38,646 nt of DNA from positions 1 through 38,646 of the forward strand of contig VYFX01000070.1 of the NCBI GenBank assembly GCA_009842205.1, read 5' to 3'. The notes beneath the pieces are model-generated. The model was not told the DNA's origin, ran no database searches, and saw only the letters and a list, made by a program, of their open reading frames with translations. Each line of letters opens with the position of its first letter. Positions within the stretch are counted from its first letter, which is position 1. Positions 1 through 9,572 of the stretch are shown here, piece after piece. A program made the translations under genes and the position numbers. Origin of the DNA: Paracoccaceae bacterium. GTDB taxonomy: Bacteria > Pseudomonadota > Alphaproteobacteria > Rhodobacterales > Rhodobacteraceae.

Positions 1-393
1 CATTGCGAATGCTCTTAGAAAATCCAGGTTATGATACCTTTGCATTCATTCCTCGAAATCTAATTCAAAATTTAGATTGTTTTACGTTTACCAAATTAAA
101 CAAAGTAATTTTCCACTGGGTATTCAATTGCTTTATTGATCTGGAGTATGCTCCTATAAATAGAAATATCCAAGTCCAACCGATGGTCAAATGCTCACTT
201 CTAGCTGTGAAATTAAAAGCGTGCTTTGGTAAACTGCAAAATGGATTTACAGGTTTGGATTGTAAATGGTATTGGTATGATGATTGATGTTTCCTTTCTC
301 AATCGTATTTGTGCCAATCTATTAAGATTAATTTTACAGAAAAGTTATACTTGTGATGTTTCCTGTCAAAGGTTGACATCAAAACCACGGAAA
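1..393. other. AT-rich stretch without a supported gene
   Basis: The short open frames here show no recognisable motif, have no convincing ribosome binding site and look random in composition. The stretch lies downstream of the minus-strand TSUP transporter gene. It contains a small inverted repeat near 364-378 (TGTCAA, 3-base loop, TTGACA) just past that gene's stop codon, but no T-run follows it on the minus strand. I therefore do not call it a terminator. Confidence 0.5.
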
Positions 394-1155
394 TCAGTAC
401 CAGATAGGCAAACCAATTAGAGCTGAGAAGAAAATAATCAGATAGGCGATATTTCGATATTGCTTTTCCTTCTCTGAATCGAAAAAATATGATCCGATCC
501 ACAAGGCAGTCAAATAAGGCAACATTACTATCAAACCTATTATTACAGCCGATAGATCCAGAAGATCCCTGAATCCGAATATTCCCAACAACAGTAAATC
601 CGCAAAAATGAGATAGATGAAAATGTTTGCCCTGATTGTTTTTACGGGTAGGGTACTGGCCATGTACAGCATGATAACAGGAGGTCCGGGAAGTCCTACG
701 GTTCCAGATAGAAAGCCCCCCAAACCACCAGTACCAACAATCAGGGGTGCGTTCAGCATACCCCTGTAACGAAAGCCAATTACCAGAAGGGTCAATAAAA
801 CAAAGGTCAATACGGATACTGAGTATCGAAATATTTCAGGCTCCAGAAGAACAAGAACCAATACTCCAAGTGGACAGGTAATCAATGCCCCCAAACCAAG
901 TTTGTATATATCAGGCAGATATGTGTCCTTGAGTGTTTTGGGAACCAGGGTAACAGGTGCAATCAGATCCATTATGACCATTGAAGTCAAAGCCCATACG
1001 GGAGATAATTGTGAACCTGCAAATGGTAGATAAACCATTGCTGTTCCAAAACCGGAAAATCCCCTGACAAGTCCGGAAATAAAGGCACCTATTGATAAAA
1101 TCAGTAGTCCTTGCAAGGATACTTCAGGTACGAACTCTCCAAGCAAAGATGCCAA
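394..1155 (-). CDS. TSUP (TauE/SafE) family membrane transporter
   Basis: This 253-residue, very hydrophobic protein has about eight predicted membrane segments in two repeats, the length and pattern of the TauE/SafE (TSUP) family. Members export or import small anions such as sulfite, sulfoacetate or related organic acids; the substrate cannot be told from sequence. The N-terminal block with GLVRGFSGFG followed by a proline-rich loop fits the family glycine-rich repeat, and a second copy appears near GGLGGFLSGTVGLPGPP. The start is a TTG 8 bases after the secF stop codon, with GGA just upstream; there is no in-frame ATG before it. The spacing suggests co-transcription with secDF, although a functional link is not evident. 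Confidence 0.8.
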   Translation of the reverse strand: MASLLGEFVPEVSLQGLLILSIGAFISGLVRGFSGFGTAMVYLPFAGSQLSPVWALTSMVIMDLIAPVTLVPKTLKDTYLPDIYKLGLGALITCPLGVLVLVLLEPEIFRYSVSVLTFVLLTLLVIGFRYRGMLNAPLIVGTGGLGGFLSGTVGLPGPPVIMLYMASTLPVKTIRANIFIYLIFADLLLLGIFGFRDLLDLSAVIIGLIVMLPYLTALWIGSYFFDSEKEKQYRNIAYLIIFFSALIGLPIWY

Positions 1156-1163
1156 AAATCCAA

Positions 1164-2132
1164 TTACCTATTCTTTGATTTAAACTGTGTGGCTTCGACA
1201 TCCTCGGTTTTTGACCAATCTCTCTTGACCCCGAGTTTTACCAATACAAAGCCGGCAATGAATACGGACGAATAGGTACCTACAATTACACCCCACGTCA
1301 TCGCAAAAACAAAGCCCCTAATTACATCGCCTCCGAAAATGATGAGCGTTATCAACGCCAAAAGGGTAGTTACCGAGGTCATTACTGTTCTTGAAAGTGT
1401 ACCATTGATTGAGAGATTCATGACATCCAACAGCTTTTTCTTCTTGAATTTCCTCAGATTTTCTCGAACCCTGTCAAATACAACAACAGTATCATTGAGA
1501 GAATAACCCACTATGGTCAAAAGGGCCGCGATAATGGCCAGATCAAACTTGATTTGAAAAATGCTGAAGATACCCAGGGTAAGAATAACGTCATGGACCA
1601 ATGCGGCGACAGCACCAAGGGAAAATTGCCACTCGAATCTGAACCAGATGTAGACCAGGACGGAAAAAATGGCAGCAAGTACCGCAAGTACCGCCTTTTG
1701 AATTAATTCTCCGGAAACCTTTGGGCCAACACTTTCGATCAGGGGAAATTGCATATCCGGATCGACACCCCTGAGAGATTCCTGAACAAGTTCCAAAGTC
1801 TCCTTGGTAACAGCTTCATCACCACTTTGAACCTTTATCCTTACCAAAGCGACATTTTGATCCTCATCAAAAGTAGGATCAAAAACTTCTGTTATGGAAA
1901 TATCACCCAGTCCCAATCCTGAAACACTGTCTCGATATTCACCGATATCCACAGCCTCCTTGCTCTGGGTTCGGATGACCGTTCCACCCTGAAAATCAAT
2001 GCCAAAGTTCAATCCCATCATGAGAAGAAGCAGTATCGACAGGACCATTGCCCCGATTGAACCCCACAGGGTATATTTGGTGTATTTGAAAAAATCCCAG
2101 TTGGTTTCGGCTGGTACAAGTTTCAAACGCAT
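1164..2132 (-). CDS. secF: Protein translocase subunit SecF
   Basis: SecF works with SecD as a proton-driven accessory of the SecYEG channel, pulling exported proteins across the inner membrane. The 322-residue protein has an N-terminal membrane helix (about residues 22-45) followed by FGIDFQGGT, the conserved entry to the periplasmic domain. Five further membrane segments follow in the C-terminal half, including GYSLNDTVVVFDRVREN, the RND-type motif that carries conserved proton-relay residues. Length is normal for the family. It begins 8 bases after the secD stop and is clearly in the same transcript. The ATG start precedes MRLKLVPAETNWDFF, typical of alphaproteobacterial SecF. Confidence 0.97.
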   Translation of the reverse strand: MRLKLVPAETNWDFFKYTKYTLWGSIGAMVLSILLLLMMGLNFGIDFQGGTVIRTQSKEAVDIGEYRDSVSGLGLGDISITEVFDPTFDEDQNVALVRIKVQSGDEAVTKETLELVQESLRGVDPDMQFPLIESVGPKVSGELIQKAVLAVLAAIFSVLVYIWFRFEWQFSLGAVAALVHDVILTLGIFSIFQIKFDLAIIAALLTIVGYSLNDTVVVFDRVRENLRKFKKKKLLDVMNLSINGTLSRTVMTSVTTLLALITLIIFGGDVIRGFVFAMTWGVIVGTYSSVFIAGFVLVKLGVKRDWSKTEDVEATQFKSKNR

Positions 2133-2140
2133 GATCTAAC

Positions 2141-3805
2141 CTATACCTTCAACTCTTTGGGACGATATTTTGAAAACCAGAAAACCACCATTAATCTGGT
2201 TACAAAAATTGCCGTAAACACACTCGTAATTATGCCAATTCCTAGGGTTACGGAAAAACCTCGAACCGGTCCCGAACCCAGGGTGAATAGTATTATGGCA
2301 ACGATCAAGGTTGTCAGATTGGCATCAATAATGGCTGAAAGGGCCTTTTCGTAACCGAGTTCTATCGCACGAGATGGTCCTCTTGACGATTTCAGTTCCT
2401 CGCGGATTCGCTCAAACACCAGTACATTGGCATCTACTGCCATACCTATTGTCAGCACGATTCCTGCAATACCTGGCAAGGTAAGAGTTGCTCCCAGGAC
2501 CGATAGAATCCCGAATATCAGAAACAGGTTGATGGTCAGGGCTAAATTGGCAAAGATTCCGAACAAACCATAACTCAGGGCCATGAATACCATGACGGCA
2601 ACCAAGGCAATGATGCAGGCAACTTTACCCGCATCAATGGAATCTTGGCCCAAATCAGGGCCTACGGTCCTTTCCTCCAGAAAAATCATTTCTGCCGGTA
2701 ATGCACCAGCCCTTAGAAGTACCGCCAGGTTGGTTGATTCCTCTACGGTAAAACTGCCGGTAATTATACCTGAACCCCCGGGGATATGAGAACGGATTAC
2801 AGGGGCTGAAATAACCTCCTCATCAAGGACAATGGCAAAAGGTAAACCTATGTTTTCTGCAGTGTAATCACCAAATTTTCTTGCTCCAGTGGGATTGAAC
2901 CTGAAGGAAACAGCCGGCCGGCCATTTTCATCAAAATCCGGCTGGGCATCGGTCAATTCATCACCTGACACGACAGGAGTTCGTTCCAAAATGTAAAACA
3001 GGTCCGGATTCTCGATTGAAGGATAGGAAACTTCAAGTCCTGAATTATTGCCGGATTGGCTGGGTGCAGTACGGACAACATGGTGGAAAGTAAGCCTGGC
3101 CGTAGTACCAATCAGTTCTTTCAATTCGGTGGCTGAGCCAATTCCCGGAACCTGGATGATTATTCGGTTGGTCCCCTGCCTTTGGATGATCGGTTCCCTG
3201 GTTCCTACCTCATCTACCCTTCTTCGGATGATCTCCAAGGATTGCTCCATGGTTCGGTTGTCCGTTGCCGATTTTTCCTCTTCCGAAAGTTCAACTATCA
3301 GGATGTCATCCTGACTAGTTACCTGAATGTCCTTGGTTCCTATACCCGAAATATTGACTATCGGTGAAGCAAGCTCGTCAACTATCTCTATAGCCTGTTC
3401 CATGGCATCGGCATTTTCTATCCTGACATGCAACTGGTCGGGAGGGGATTGTTGCCTTCTGATTGACCCGACGATGTTTCTATTCTTCCTCAATTCATCG
3501 CGTATCCTCGGCCACCAGGCATCTATCCGATCAGCATAAACCTCGGCAAGTTGAACTTCGGCAAGCAGATGGGCACCACCCCTCAGGTCCAAACCCAGAT
3601 TCACGATGTTGGAAGGCATCCATGAGGGCCAACTGTTTATTTCCTCTGATACTTCATTGGCAGCAACCTGACCTCTTTCAACCATAATCACTGCATCGTT
3701 GTGCTTTTCAACGGTAGAGTAAAACAAATTCGGGAAGGCAAGGTAAAGTCCACCCAGGCAGAAGATAAGGATGAACAGCCTTTGCCATGAAGGTATATTT
3801 AACAT
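2141..3805 (-). CDS. secD: Protein translocase subunit SecD
   Basis: SecD is the larger partner of SecF in the SecDF-YajC complex and uses the proton motive force to complete protein export. This 554-residue protein has a first membrane helix near residues 10-28 and LGLDLRGGAHLLAEV (about 70-84) opening the large periplasmic P1 domain. A C-terminal block of five membrane helices contains the VDANVLVFERIREE motif characteristic of SecD. The periplasmic region includes the expected QVPG block. It lies downstream of yajC across a gap of about 145 bases, and secF follows 8 bases later, so yajC-secD-secF is probably one operon. Nothing looks truncated. Confidence 0.97.
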   Translation of the reverse strand: MLNIPSWQRLFILIFCLGGLYLAFPNLFYSTVEKHNDAVIMVERGQVAANEVSEEINSWPSWMPSNIVNLGLDLRGGAHLLAEVQLAEVYADRIDAWWPRIRDELRKNRNIVGSIRRQQSPPDQLHVRIENADAMEQAIEIVDELASPIVNISGIGTKDIQVTSQDDILIVELSEEEKSATDNRTMEQSLEIIRRRVDEVGTREPIIQRQGTNRIIIQVPGIGSATELKELIGTTARLTFHHVVRTAPSQSGNNSGLEVSYPSIENPDLFYILERTPVVSGDELTDAQPDFDENGRPAVSFRFNPTGARKFGDYTAENIGLPFAIVLDEEVISAPVIRSHIPGGSGIITGSFTVEESTNLAVLLRAGALPAEMIFLEERTVGPDLGQDSIDAGKVACIIALVAVMVFMALSYGLFGIFANLALTINLFLIFGILSVLGATLTLPGIAGIVLTIGMAVDANVLVFERIREELKSSRGPSRAIELGYEKALSAIIDANLTTLIVAIILFTLGSGPVRGFSVTLGIGIITSVFTAIFVTRLMVVFWFSKYRPKELKV

Positions 3806-3950
3806 AATGCCTTGTGAACTTGAATTTGGAGGTTTCCGATCAATACGATTATTTCAAACAACCTTGCCTGAATCCGATTGAAGTTTGTCAAATATCGCAC
3901 CATCATACAAATCAAATAATCAGGTGTTAAATTGTTGCGTATCAATAACT

Positions 3951-4265
3951 TTAATTTGTTTTTTCCATCAATTGGGAAATAGTACTTCTAACCACTTTCA
4001 CGGTCACATCTGGTGCAATCTCAACTTCGATCTCGTTTTCATTTTCCTTGGCTTTTGTTATCCGGCCAATTACCCCACCCTGGGTAACAACCTTATCGCC
4101 CTTTTTCAAAGCTGTTACCATTGCCTTGTGCTCTTTGACCTTTTTCTGTTGTGGACGTATAAGGAGGAAATACATGATTACAAAAATCAGTATCAAGGGC
4201 AGGAGATTGGTTAGCCCCAATCCTCCTCCACCTGCTGCTTGTGCAAAGGCTGGTGTTACGAACAT
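3951..4265 (-). CDS. yajC: Preprotein translocase subunit YajC
   Basis: YajC is a small inner-membrane protein that associates with SecDF. The chosen ATG at 4265 gives 104 residues starting MFVTPAFAQAAGGGG, the usual alphaproteobacterial N-terminus. One membrane helix follows (about 20-38) ending in FLLIRPQQKKVKEH, the family signature, and then a small basic SH3-like domain with GDKVVTQGGVIGRI. A longer frame reaches 4364, but the extra 33 residues do not match the family. An AGAGGA ribosome binding site sits just before the inner ATG. It is the first gene of the yajC-secD-secF block and diverges from serS. Confidence 0.95.
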   Translation of the reverse strand: MFVTPAFAQAAGGGGLGLTNLLPLILIFVIMYFLLIRPQQKKVKEHKAMVTALKKGDKVVTQGGVIGRITKAKENENEIEVEIAPDVTVKVVRSTISQLMEKTN

Positions 4266-4717
4266 ATTTATTCCTCTGATGCGACTTAAATTGAGATTTG
4301 AATTGACTCTAATTATTTCTTGCAGGTGATAATTGCAAGACAGGAGGAAGCCAATTAAACCCAATAAACCAATTTAAATGTTGGTAATTTGGCAAGTGTG
4401 TTGCTCACCCCTAAACCTGACAATCAGATCAGTCTATTTCCCGTACCTGATTGTAAATGGTTTTAATAAATCCTCTCTGGCTTGAACCTGCCTGCCTTGA
4501 GAAAACAAAAACGGTCTATCCATGGGAATAGAGAATTTGAATTCATAATAAAATTCACATTCCGTTTATTTAGCAAACTAGGATAGAGGAATTGTCACAA
4601 TTCCTACTATCTATATCAGGTTGAACAGAAAAAAATATAGCAGTGAATAATCTTAACTTTTGTACCATTCTCAACTAGGTTTACCCGTAATCTATCTTTA
4701 AACTGTAGTTTTGATTT
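4266..4717. other. Divergent intergenic region between yajC and serS
   Basis: This 452-base AT-rich gap separates the minus-strand yajC-secDF block from plus-strand serS, so it must hold promoters for both directions. I see no convincing matched -35/-10 pair. A weak candidate for serS is TTGAAC near 4620 followed about 17 bases later by GAATAAT-like sequence. A strong stem-loop at 4582-4611 is listed separately. The open frames in the gap have no protein-like features. Confidence 0.5.
4582..4611. other. Stem-loop upstream of serS
   Basis: The sequence forms a hairpin in which GATAG plus AGGAATTG (4582-4594) pairs with CAATTCCT plus CTATC (4598-4611). The loop is TCA and a single A (4606) is bulged. 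That gives 13 base pairs. No T-run follows on either strand, so it is not a classical intrinsic terminator. It lies about 105 bases before the serS start and could be part of the leader or a protein-binding site. Confidence 0.5.
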
Positions 4718-6013
4718 ATGCATGACATTAAATACATTCGAAGCAACCCGGAGGAATTTGACTATCATTTGGACCGCTTGGGCCTGGAACCCATATCGGC
4801 AGAAATTTTGTCGATCGACAGGTCTCGCCGTCAAAAGATCCAGGAGGCCGAAAATTTCAGGGCCGGTCTTAATCAACAATCCAAACAGGCAGGATTGGCC
4901 AAGTCAAACGGTAATCTCGACGAATTCGAAAGGTTGAGAGCATCCATATCCGATACCAGGGATGCTGCACAAAAACTGGAACAGGAGGCTTCAGAGGAAA
5001 ATCGGAAATTGCAGGACTTGCTGCTTACCATACCCAACCTGCCCTCTTCGGATGTTCCTGTTGGATCGAGTGAAGATGACAATGTAGAAATAAGCCGCTG
5101 GGGCGAACCTACGAAATTTAACTTTACTCCAGTTGAGCATTTTGAAATTCCTTCCGTAAGACCGGGTATGGATTTCACGACTGCTGCCAAGTTATCCGGT
5201 TCACGCTTTGTCGTTCTGTCTGGTAGTATTGCCAATCTGCACAGGGCACTTGCACAATTCATGCTTGATGTCCATACCAAAGAAAATGGGCTGAAGGAGG
5301 TCTGGACGCCCATATTGGTCAATCCTGAAACCATGCTTGGAACCGGCCAATTGCCAAAGTTTGCTGAAGATTCCTATCGGACTGAAGAGGGTAAGTGGTT
5401 GATTCCAACCTCAGAGGTTACCCTGACTAACATTGTAAGTGGCTTGATCGTTGATGAAGAATATCTCCCCAGGAGATATTGTGCACATTCGCAATGTTTT
5501 CGCTCCGAGGCAGGATCTGCGGGTAAGGATACTTCAGGAATGTTACGTCAACACCAATTTGAAAAAGTGGAAATGGTCTCGATCACCAAACCCTCAGAAA
5601 GTGAAGACGAACAAAGCAGGATGTTGCGGTGTGCTGAAGGGATTCTTGAAAAACTAGGACTACCTTATAGAACTGTTGTCCTGTGTACCGGAGATATGGG
5701 ATTTGGAGCAAAAAAGACCTATGATATCGAGGTTTGGTTACCCGGTCAACACAAATACAGGGAGATCAGTTCGGTCTCAAATTGTGGTGATTTTCAGGCC
5801 CGGAGAATGAATGCCCGATATCGACCCAAAGGCGAAAAAACCACTCACTTTGTTCATACCCTGAATGGTTCGGGCCTTGCAGTTGGCAGAACCCTGATCG
5901 CTGTACTGGAAAATTACCAGCATACTGATGGAAGTATTTCAATTCCCGATGTGCTGATACCTTATCTAAGGGGAGCGACAACTATTCTTCCAAGCGGTGA
6001 ATTTGGACAATAA
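4718..6013 (+). CDS. serS: Seryl-tRNA synthetase
   Basis: SerS charges tRNA-Ser with serine using ATP and also provides Ser-tRNA for selenocysteine synthesis where that occurs. The 431-residue protein has the N-terminal long antiparallel coiled coil that grips the tRNA (about residues 25-110). The class II catalytic core follows: motif 2 around [20 protein letters not shown], which contacts ATP, and motif 3 at [20 protein letters not shown] near the C-terminus. Length is standard. The ATG start gives [14 protein letters not shown], the expected beginning. It heads a plus-strand set with surE, pcm and the LysM lipoprotein, and surE starts 32 bases after its stop. Confidence 0.98.
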   Translation: MHDIKYIRSNPEEFDYHLDRLGLEPISAEILSIDRSRRQKIQEAENFRAGLNQQSKQAGLAKSNGNLDEFERLRASISDTRDAAQKLEQEASEENRKLQDLLLTIPNLPSSDVPVGSSEDDNVEISRWGEPTKFNFTPVEHFEIPSVRPGMDFTTAAKLSGSRFVVLSGSIANLHRALAQFMLDVHTKENGLKEVWTPILVNPETMLGTGQLPKFAEDSYRTEEGKWLIPTSEVTLTNIVSGLIVDEEYLPRRYCAHSQCFRSEAGSAGKDTSGMLRQHQFEKVEMVSITKPSESEDEQSRMLRCAEGILEKLGLPYRTVVLCTGDMGFGAKKTYDIEVWLPGQHKYREISSVSNCGDFQARRMNARYRPKGEKTTHFVHTLNGSGLAVGRTLIAVLENYQHTDGSISIPDVLIPYLRGATTILPSGEFGQ

Positions 6014-6045
6014 TAACATTTTTTTTAGGATTAGAGTTTACCCTT

Positions 6046-6831
6046 ATGAGGATATTGCTTACCAACGATGATGGTATTGATGCACCCGGCCTGAAGATTC
6101 TGGAAACTCTTGCCCATGAGCTTGCCGGTGAAGATGGCGAGGTATGGGTGGTTGCACCAAGCAGCGAAAAATCCGGAACAGGACATTGTGTTTCCTTTTC
6201 CAAAACCTTTGAGATTGTCAAGGTGGCACCGAGGAAATACAAGCTGGAAGGATATCCGGCCGATTGTGTATTAGCTGGTCTGTACAGGATTATGGATCAA
6301 ATGCCTGATCTTGTTCTGGTTGGAGTCAATCGTGGCAACAACTCGGGTGAAAATGCCACGTATTCCGGAACCATCGGTGCTGCCATGGAGGGCGCCTTGC
6401 AGGGGATAAAGTCCATTGCCTTGTCACAATATATGGGAATGGCAAACAAAAGTTTGAACAATCCATTTGATGCCTCTGTCGAACATGGCTTGACCCTTGT
6501 CAAGCAGCTATACTATAATGCACCTTGGGACAATAAAAACTATCGGTTATTTTTCAATGTCAATTTTCCACCCTGTAGTGCCTATGAAGTAAGGGGAGTA
6601 AAGGTCGTCAGGCAGGGTCAAAGAGAGAATTCAAGGTTTACTGCAAGATATGTGGATTCCACTGCAAATGGTGAATTGCTATCAATTCAGGGAGGGCTGC
6701 AGACAAGCCGAAGCAGTGAGGGAACTGATATCAATGCCAATCTGGACCATTACATATCAGTTACACCGATGCGGGCAGATTTAACCGACAATGAACTTTT
6801 AGGTAAAATAGACATTACATTGGTCAGATAG
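6046..6831 (+). CDS. surE: 5'/3'-nucleotidase SurE
   Basis: SurE is a metal-dependent phosphatase that removes phosphate from nucleoside monophosphates, and in some bacteria from polyphosphate. It is often linked to stationary-phase survival. The 261-residue protein begins with MRILLTNDDGIDAPG, whose two aspartates (8 and 9) bind the metal. It also has SSEKSGTGHCVSF near residue 45 and GVNRGNNSGENATYSGTIG near residue 95, all family signatures. Its position between serS and pcm is a common arrangement; surE and pcm are also neighbours in Escherichia coli. The pcm start is 10 bases beyond the stop, so the two are co-transcribed. Confidence 0.97.
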   Translation: MRILLTNDDGIDAPGLKILETLAHELAGEDGEVWVVAPSSEKSGTGHCVSFSKTFEIVKVAPRKYKLEGYPADCVLAGLYRIMDQMPDLVLVGVNRGNNSGENATYSGTIGAAMEGALQGIKSIALSQYMGMANKSLNNPFDASVEHGLTLVKQLYYNAPWDNKNYRLFFNVNFPPCSAYEVRGVKVVRQGQRENSRFTARYVDSTANGELLSIQGGLQTSRSSEGTDINANLDHYISVTPMRADLTDNELLGKIDITLVR

Positions 6832-6841
6832 GGACTGATAG

Positions 6842-7465
6842 ATGGAAGAATTGATAAATACTCTTCAAAATCAAGGTATTGAAGACAAGTCAGTTCTGGA
6901 AGCAATGCGGAAAGTCGATAGAAAGGACTTTGTTCCGCCATCATTCAAACATCGGGCCTACATGGATATTCCCATATCAATAGGAAGTGGTCAGACCATT
7001 AGCCAACCCACGGTAGTTGGTTTGATGACCCAGGAATTGCAATTGAAACCAACCCACCGGGTTCTTGAAGTGGGTACAGGTTCAGGATACCAGACTATGG
7101 TACTTTCCCATTTGGCCAGACATGTATATACAACTGAACGGATACGTTCCCTTCATCAAAAGGCCAAAAATCTTATCCTGAAAAAATACAGGCGTGAAAA
7201 TATCAGTTTCATATATTCTGATGGCGCCCTGGGATTGCCTGAAGCCGCAGAATTTGACCGGATTATTGTAACCGCGGCCTCCGAGGAAATTCCTCGAAAA
7301 TTGATGGAACAGTTGAAGGTTGGAGGCATCATGGTTTTGCCAGTTGTCGAAAGTGAATGGCAGCAAAGATTGGTAGTTGTAAACAAAACGGAACCTGAAG
7401 TAGAATACAAGGAAGTATGTGCTGTGAGGTTTGTCCCACTTATTGAGGGGATTGAGGATGCTTAG
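6842..7465 (+). CDS. pcm: Protein-L-isoaspartate O-methyltransferase
   Basis: Pcm methylates isoaspartate residues that form in ageing proteins, using S-adenosylmethionine, and so starts their repair. The 207-residue protein has the family block IGSGQTISQPTVVGLMTQ (about 49-66). The SAM-binding motif LEVGTGSGYQTMVLSHLA (about 77-94) follows, and later VGGIMVLPV, typical of the Rossmann methyltransferase core. It begins 10 bases after surE. The next gene's ATG overlaps its last codons, which suggests translational coupling. The family assignment is secure; which proteins are repaired is unknown. Confidence 0.96.
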   Translation: MEELINTLQNQGIEDKSVLEAMRKVDRKDFVPPSFKHRAYMDIPISIGSGQTISQPTVVGLMTQELQLKPTHRVLEVGTGSGYQTMVLSHLARHVYTTERIRSLHQKAKNLILKKYRRENISFIYSDGALGLPEAAEFDRIIVTAASEEIPRKLMEQLKVGGIMVLPVVESEWQQRLVVVNKTEPEVEYKEVCAVRFVPLIEGIEDA

Positions 7466-8696
7466 AAATGAATACCCAAAACCAATTGATTTACGCGAGA
7501 ATAACGGAAAAATGTATTTGGTACGGAATTTGATTGTAGGTTCCTGTCTGATTTTACTGGCAAATTGTGCTCCAGATATCCGCCAGGATGTCACAAAAAC
7601 CCCTGACCCCAAAGTACCATTTGATGAATTGCAAAAATGGCCCAAGGCTGATTCTGATGGTATTTTTCAATTTGACAATCGCAGATATGTTGAAGTACGC
7701 AGATTTGAAACCCTCTATGACGTTGCCAGACGGATAAACGAAGATCCCTTGGTTATTGCTGAATTGAACAAAATCAGACCCGATCAGTCACTCCAACCTG
7801 GAAAGGTACTTTTACTCCCCTACGGGACACAGGCAAATGAAACGGGTAACGAAGCCGGTGAACAAATAATATCAGAACAAGAAATTGATATTACCGGAAG
7901 GACGGAAAATTATTACCGACATCGGGTTCAAAAGGGTGAAACCGCTTATTCCATTGCAAATCTTTATGATATATCTGTAAGAACTCTAGCCGATTGGAAT
8001 GAGCTTGATGCTGATTTCTCAGTGATGGAAGGTGAAATACTCATCATTCCTGCCCCAAAACAAATCAATGAAGAAAATGTTGTCGAGGACGATAATACAG
8101 AAACTTCCGAAAATAATGCTCCTGAAACAGTCGTGGAGGAAGAATCGGAAACCGCTGAAGAAGTTAGTGGTAACACGAGCGGAGAAAGCACTCCTCCCAG
8201 TATAAATGAAGGGGAGAGTACTTCCGAACAAGAGGTCGTTGAGGAAGAAACCAGTCAAACTGAAGTGGAAGCAGTCGAAGCAGTTCAGTCGGATGGAATT
8301 GATTGTGATAATTTTTCACCGGCACAATTTGGTTTCATTTCACCCTTGAGAGGGGAATTGATTGAGGATTATTCGACTCAATCCGGTGGCAACAAGGGCC
8401 TGAATATTTCGGCCCCGGACGGTTCTCCCGTCTTTGCCGTTGGAGAAGGCAAGGTTGCCCTGATATCGGATTTGGCTGAAGGAACCAAGGTGCTTTTGGT
8501 GCTTCATGATTGCAACATCTTTTCGATTTACCAAAATCTTCAGGATATTACCTTGGCAAGAGGAGATGTCGTTGCCCAGGGACAAAGGATCGGAACATTG
8601 GATGAGGCCTTGGGATATTTACATTTTGAAATTCGCATAGGGCCGGATTCAGCCGATCCGAAGGAATATATCCCTCCCTCCAGTTTTTCCAATTGA
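7458..8696 (+). CDS. LysM lipoprotein with degenerate M23 (LytM) domain, NlpD/DipM-like
   Basis: This is a probable outer-membrane lipoprotein acting in cell-wall remodelling at division, by analogy with NlpD, EnvC and DipM. From the ATG at 7458 (412 residues) there is a lipobox LLANC. Two LysM peptidoglycan-binding repeats follow (about residues 75-120 and 155-200), then an acidic Glu/Ser/Thr-rich linker, then a C-terminal M23 fold. That fold lacks the usual zinc ligands: NKGLNIS stands where HxGxD is expected, and YLH where HxH is expected. It is probably non-catalytic and may activate an amidase. The 7458 ATG overlaps pcm by 8 bases and has a GAGGGG site ahead of it. An ATG at 7512 would give a shorter, more standard signal peptide and is a real alternative. 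Confidence 0.85.
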   Translation: MLRNEYPKPIDLRENNGKMYLVRNLIVGSCLILLANCAPDIRQDVTKTPDPKVPFDELQKWPKADSDGIFQFDNRRYVEVRRFETLYDVARRINEDPLVIAELNKIRPDQSLQPGKVLLLPYGTQANETGNEAGEQIISEQEIDITGRTENYYRHRVQKGETAYSIANLYDISVRTLADWNELDADFSVMEGEILIIPAPKQINEENVVEDDNTETSENNAPETVVEEESETAEEVSGNTSGESTPPSINEGESTSEQEVVEEETSQTEVEAVEAVQSDGIDCDNFSPAQFGFISPLRGELIEDYSTQSGGNKGLNISAPDGSPVFAVGEGKVALISDLAEGTKVLLVLHDCNIFSIYQNLQDITLARGDVVAQGQRIGTLDEALGYLHFEIRIGPDSADPKEYIPPSSFSN

Positions 8697-8812
8697 TACC
8701 CTAGGTCAACGACCTGAAAATATTCTGAGTGGAAAATCAACCAAATCACTGGTACAGCAATTTATATCTGAAGGTTTTACTGTTTAGACCATCAAATTCG
8801 TAGGAGGAAATC

Positions 8813-9559
8813 ATGACCGATCGAATTGCCCTGATAACTGGAGCGGGAACAGGTATTGGCAGATCGGCCGCAATATCACTCGCAAATATCGGTTATAAAT
8901 TGGTTTTGGTTGGCAGACGTCCTGAGCCATTGCAAGAAACTGCATCCATTTGCAAGAACACAGAATCCCTGTGCATTCCTGCTGATGTGGGAGAAGCGGA
9001 TCAGGTTGCAAAGCTGTTTGAACAATCAATGAAACATTTTGGGAGGTTGGACCTGTTGTTCAACAATGCCGGTATCGGAACACCACCCGTCGGTATAGAT
9101 GAATTGCAATATGATGATTGGGAGAATTGCATAAAGGTTAATTTGACAGGTTCGTTTCTTTGTTCCAAGCATGCTTTCGGGATAATGAAATCACAGGAAC
9201 CCAAAGGGGGAAGAATTATCAACAACGGATCTGTTTCTGCCCATGCCCCTCGACCAAAAACAGTTGCCTATACAGCGACCAAACATGCGATTACCGGATT
9301 GACAAAAAGCCTGTCTCTGGATGGTCGTGAATTTGATATCTGCTGTTCCCAGATTGATATAGGTAATGCTGATACAGACATGGCTGCAAAATTCAAGGTT
9401 GGGGTACCTCAAGCATCGGGATTAATAAGCACGGAACCGGTATTTGATGTGGAACACTGTGGAGATGCCATTGCCTTCATAGCGCAATTCCCCTTGCAAA
9501 CCAATATTCAGTTTCTGACCATCATGGCCACCAAAATGCCCTTTATTGGCAGAGGATGA
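8813..9559 (+). CDS. Short-chain dehydrogenase/reductase
   Basis: This 248-residue NAD(P)-dependent oxidoreductase of the classical SDR family has unknown substrate. It shows the nucleotide-binding TGAGTGIG motif at residues 9-16, NNAG near residue 85, a catalytic serine in NGSVS, and YTATK carrying the catalytic tyrosine and lysine. A strong ribosome site (AGGAGG) lies just before the ATG. It follows the LysM lipoprotein gene after about 115 bases and points toward the DUF815 gene. It may be transcribed with the upstream block or on its own. The context gives no substrate clue, and the SDR family is too broad to be more specific. Confidence 0.88.
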   Translation: MTDRIALITGAGTGIGRSAAISLANIGYKLVLVGRRPEPLQETASICKNTESLCIPADVGEADQVAKLFEQSMKHFGRLDLLFNNAGIGTPPVGIDELQYDDWENCIKVNLTGSFLCSKHAFGIMKSQEPKGGRIINNGSVSAHAPRPKTVAYTATKHAITGLTKSLSLDGREFDICCSQIDIGNADTDMAAKFKVGVPQASGLISTEPVFDVEHCGDAIAFIAQFPLQTNIQFLTIMATKMPFIGRG

Positions 9560-9572
9560 ACTGAAAGTTACG

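Noticed and set aside
3-287. 94-codon plus-strand frame at the window start
   Set aside because: Its composition is random-like, with no motif and no ribosome site.
4616-4879. 87-codon minus-strand frame across the serS start
   Set aside because: It overlaps the serS coding region in antisense and shows no protein-family features.
7082-7645. 187-codon minus-strand frame opposite pcm and the LysM lipoprotein gene
   Set aside because: It is a shadow of the two plus-strand genes, which are well supported.
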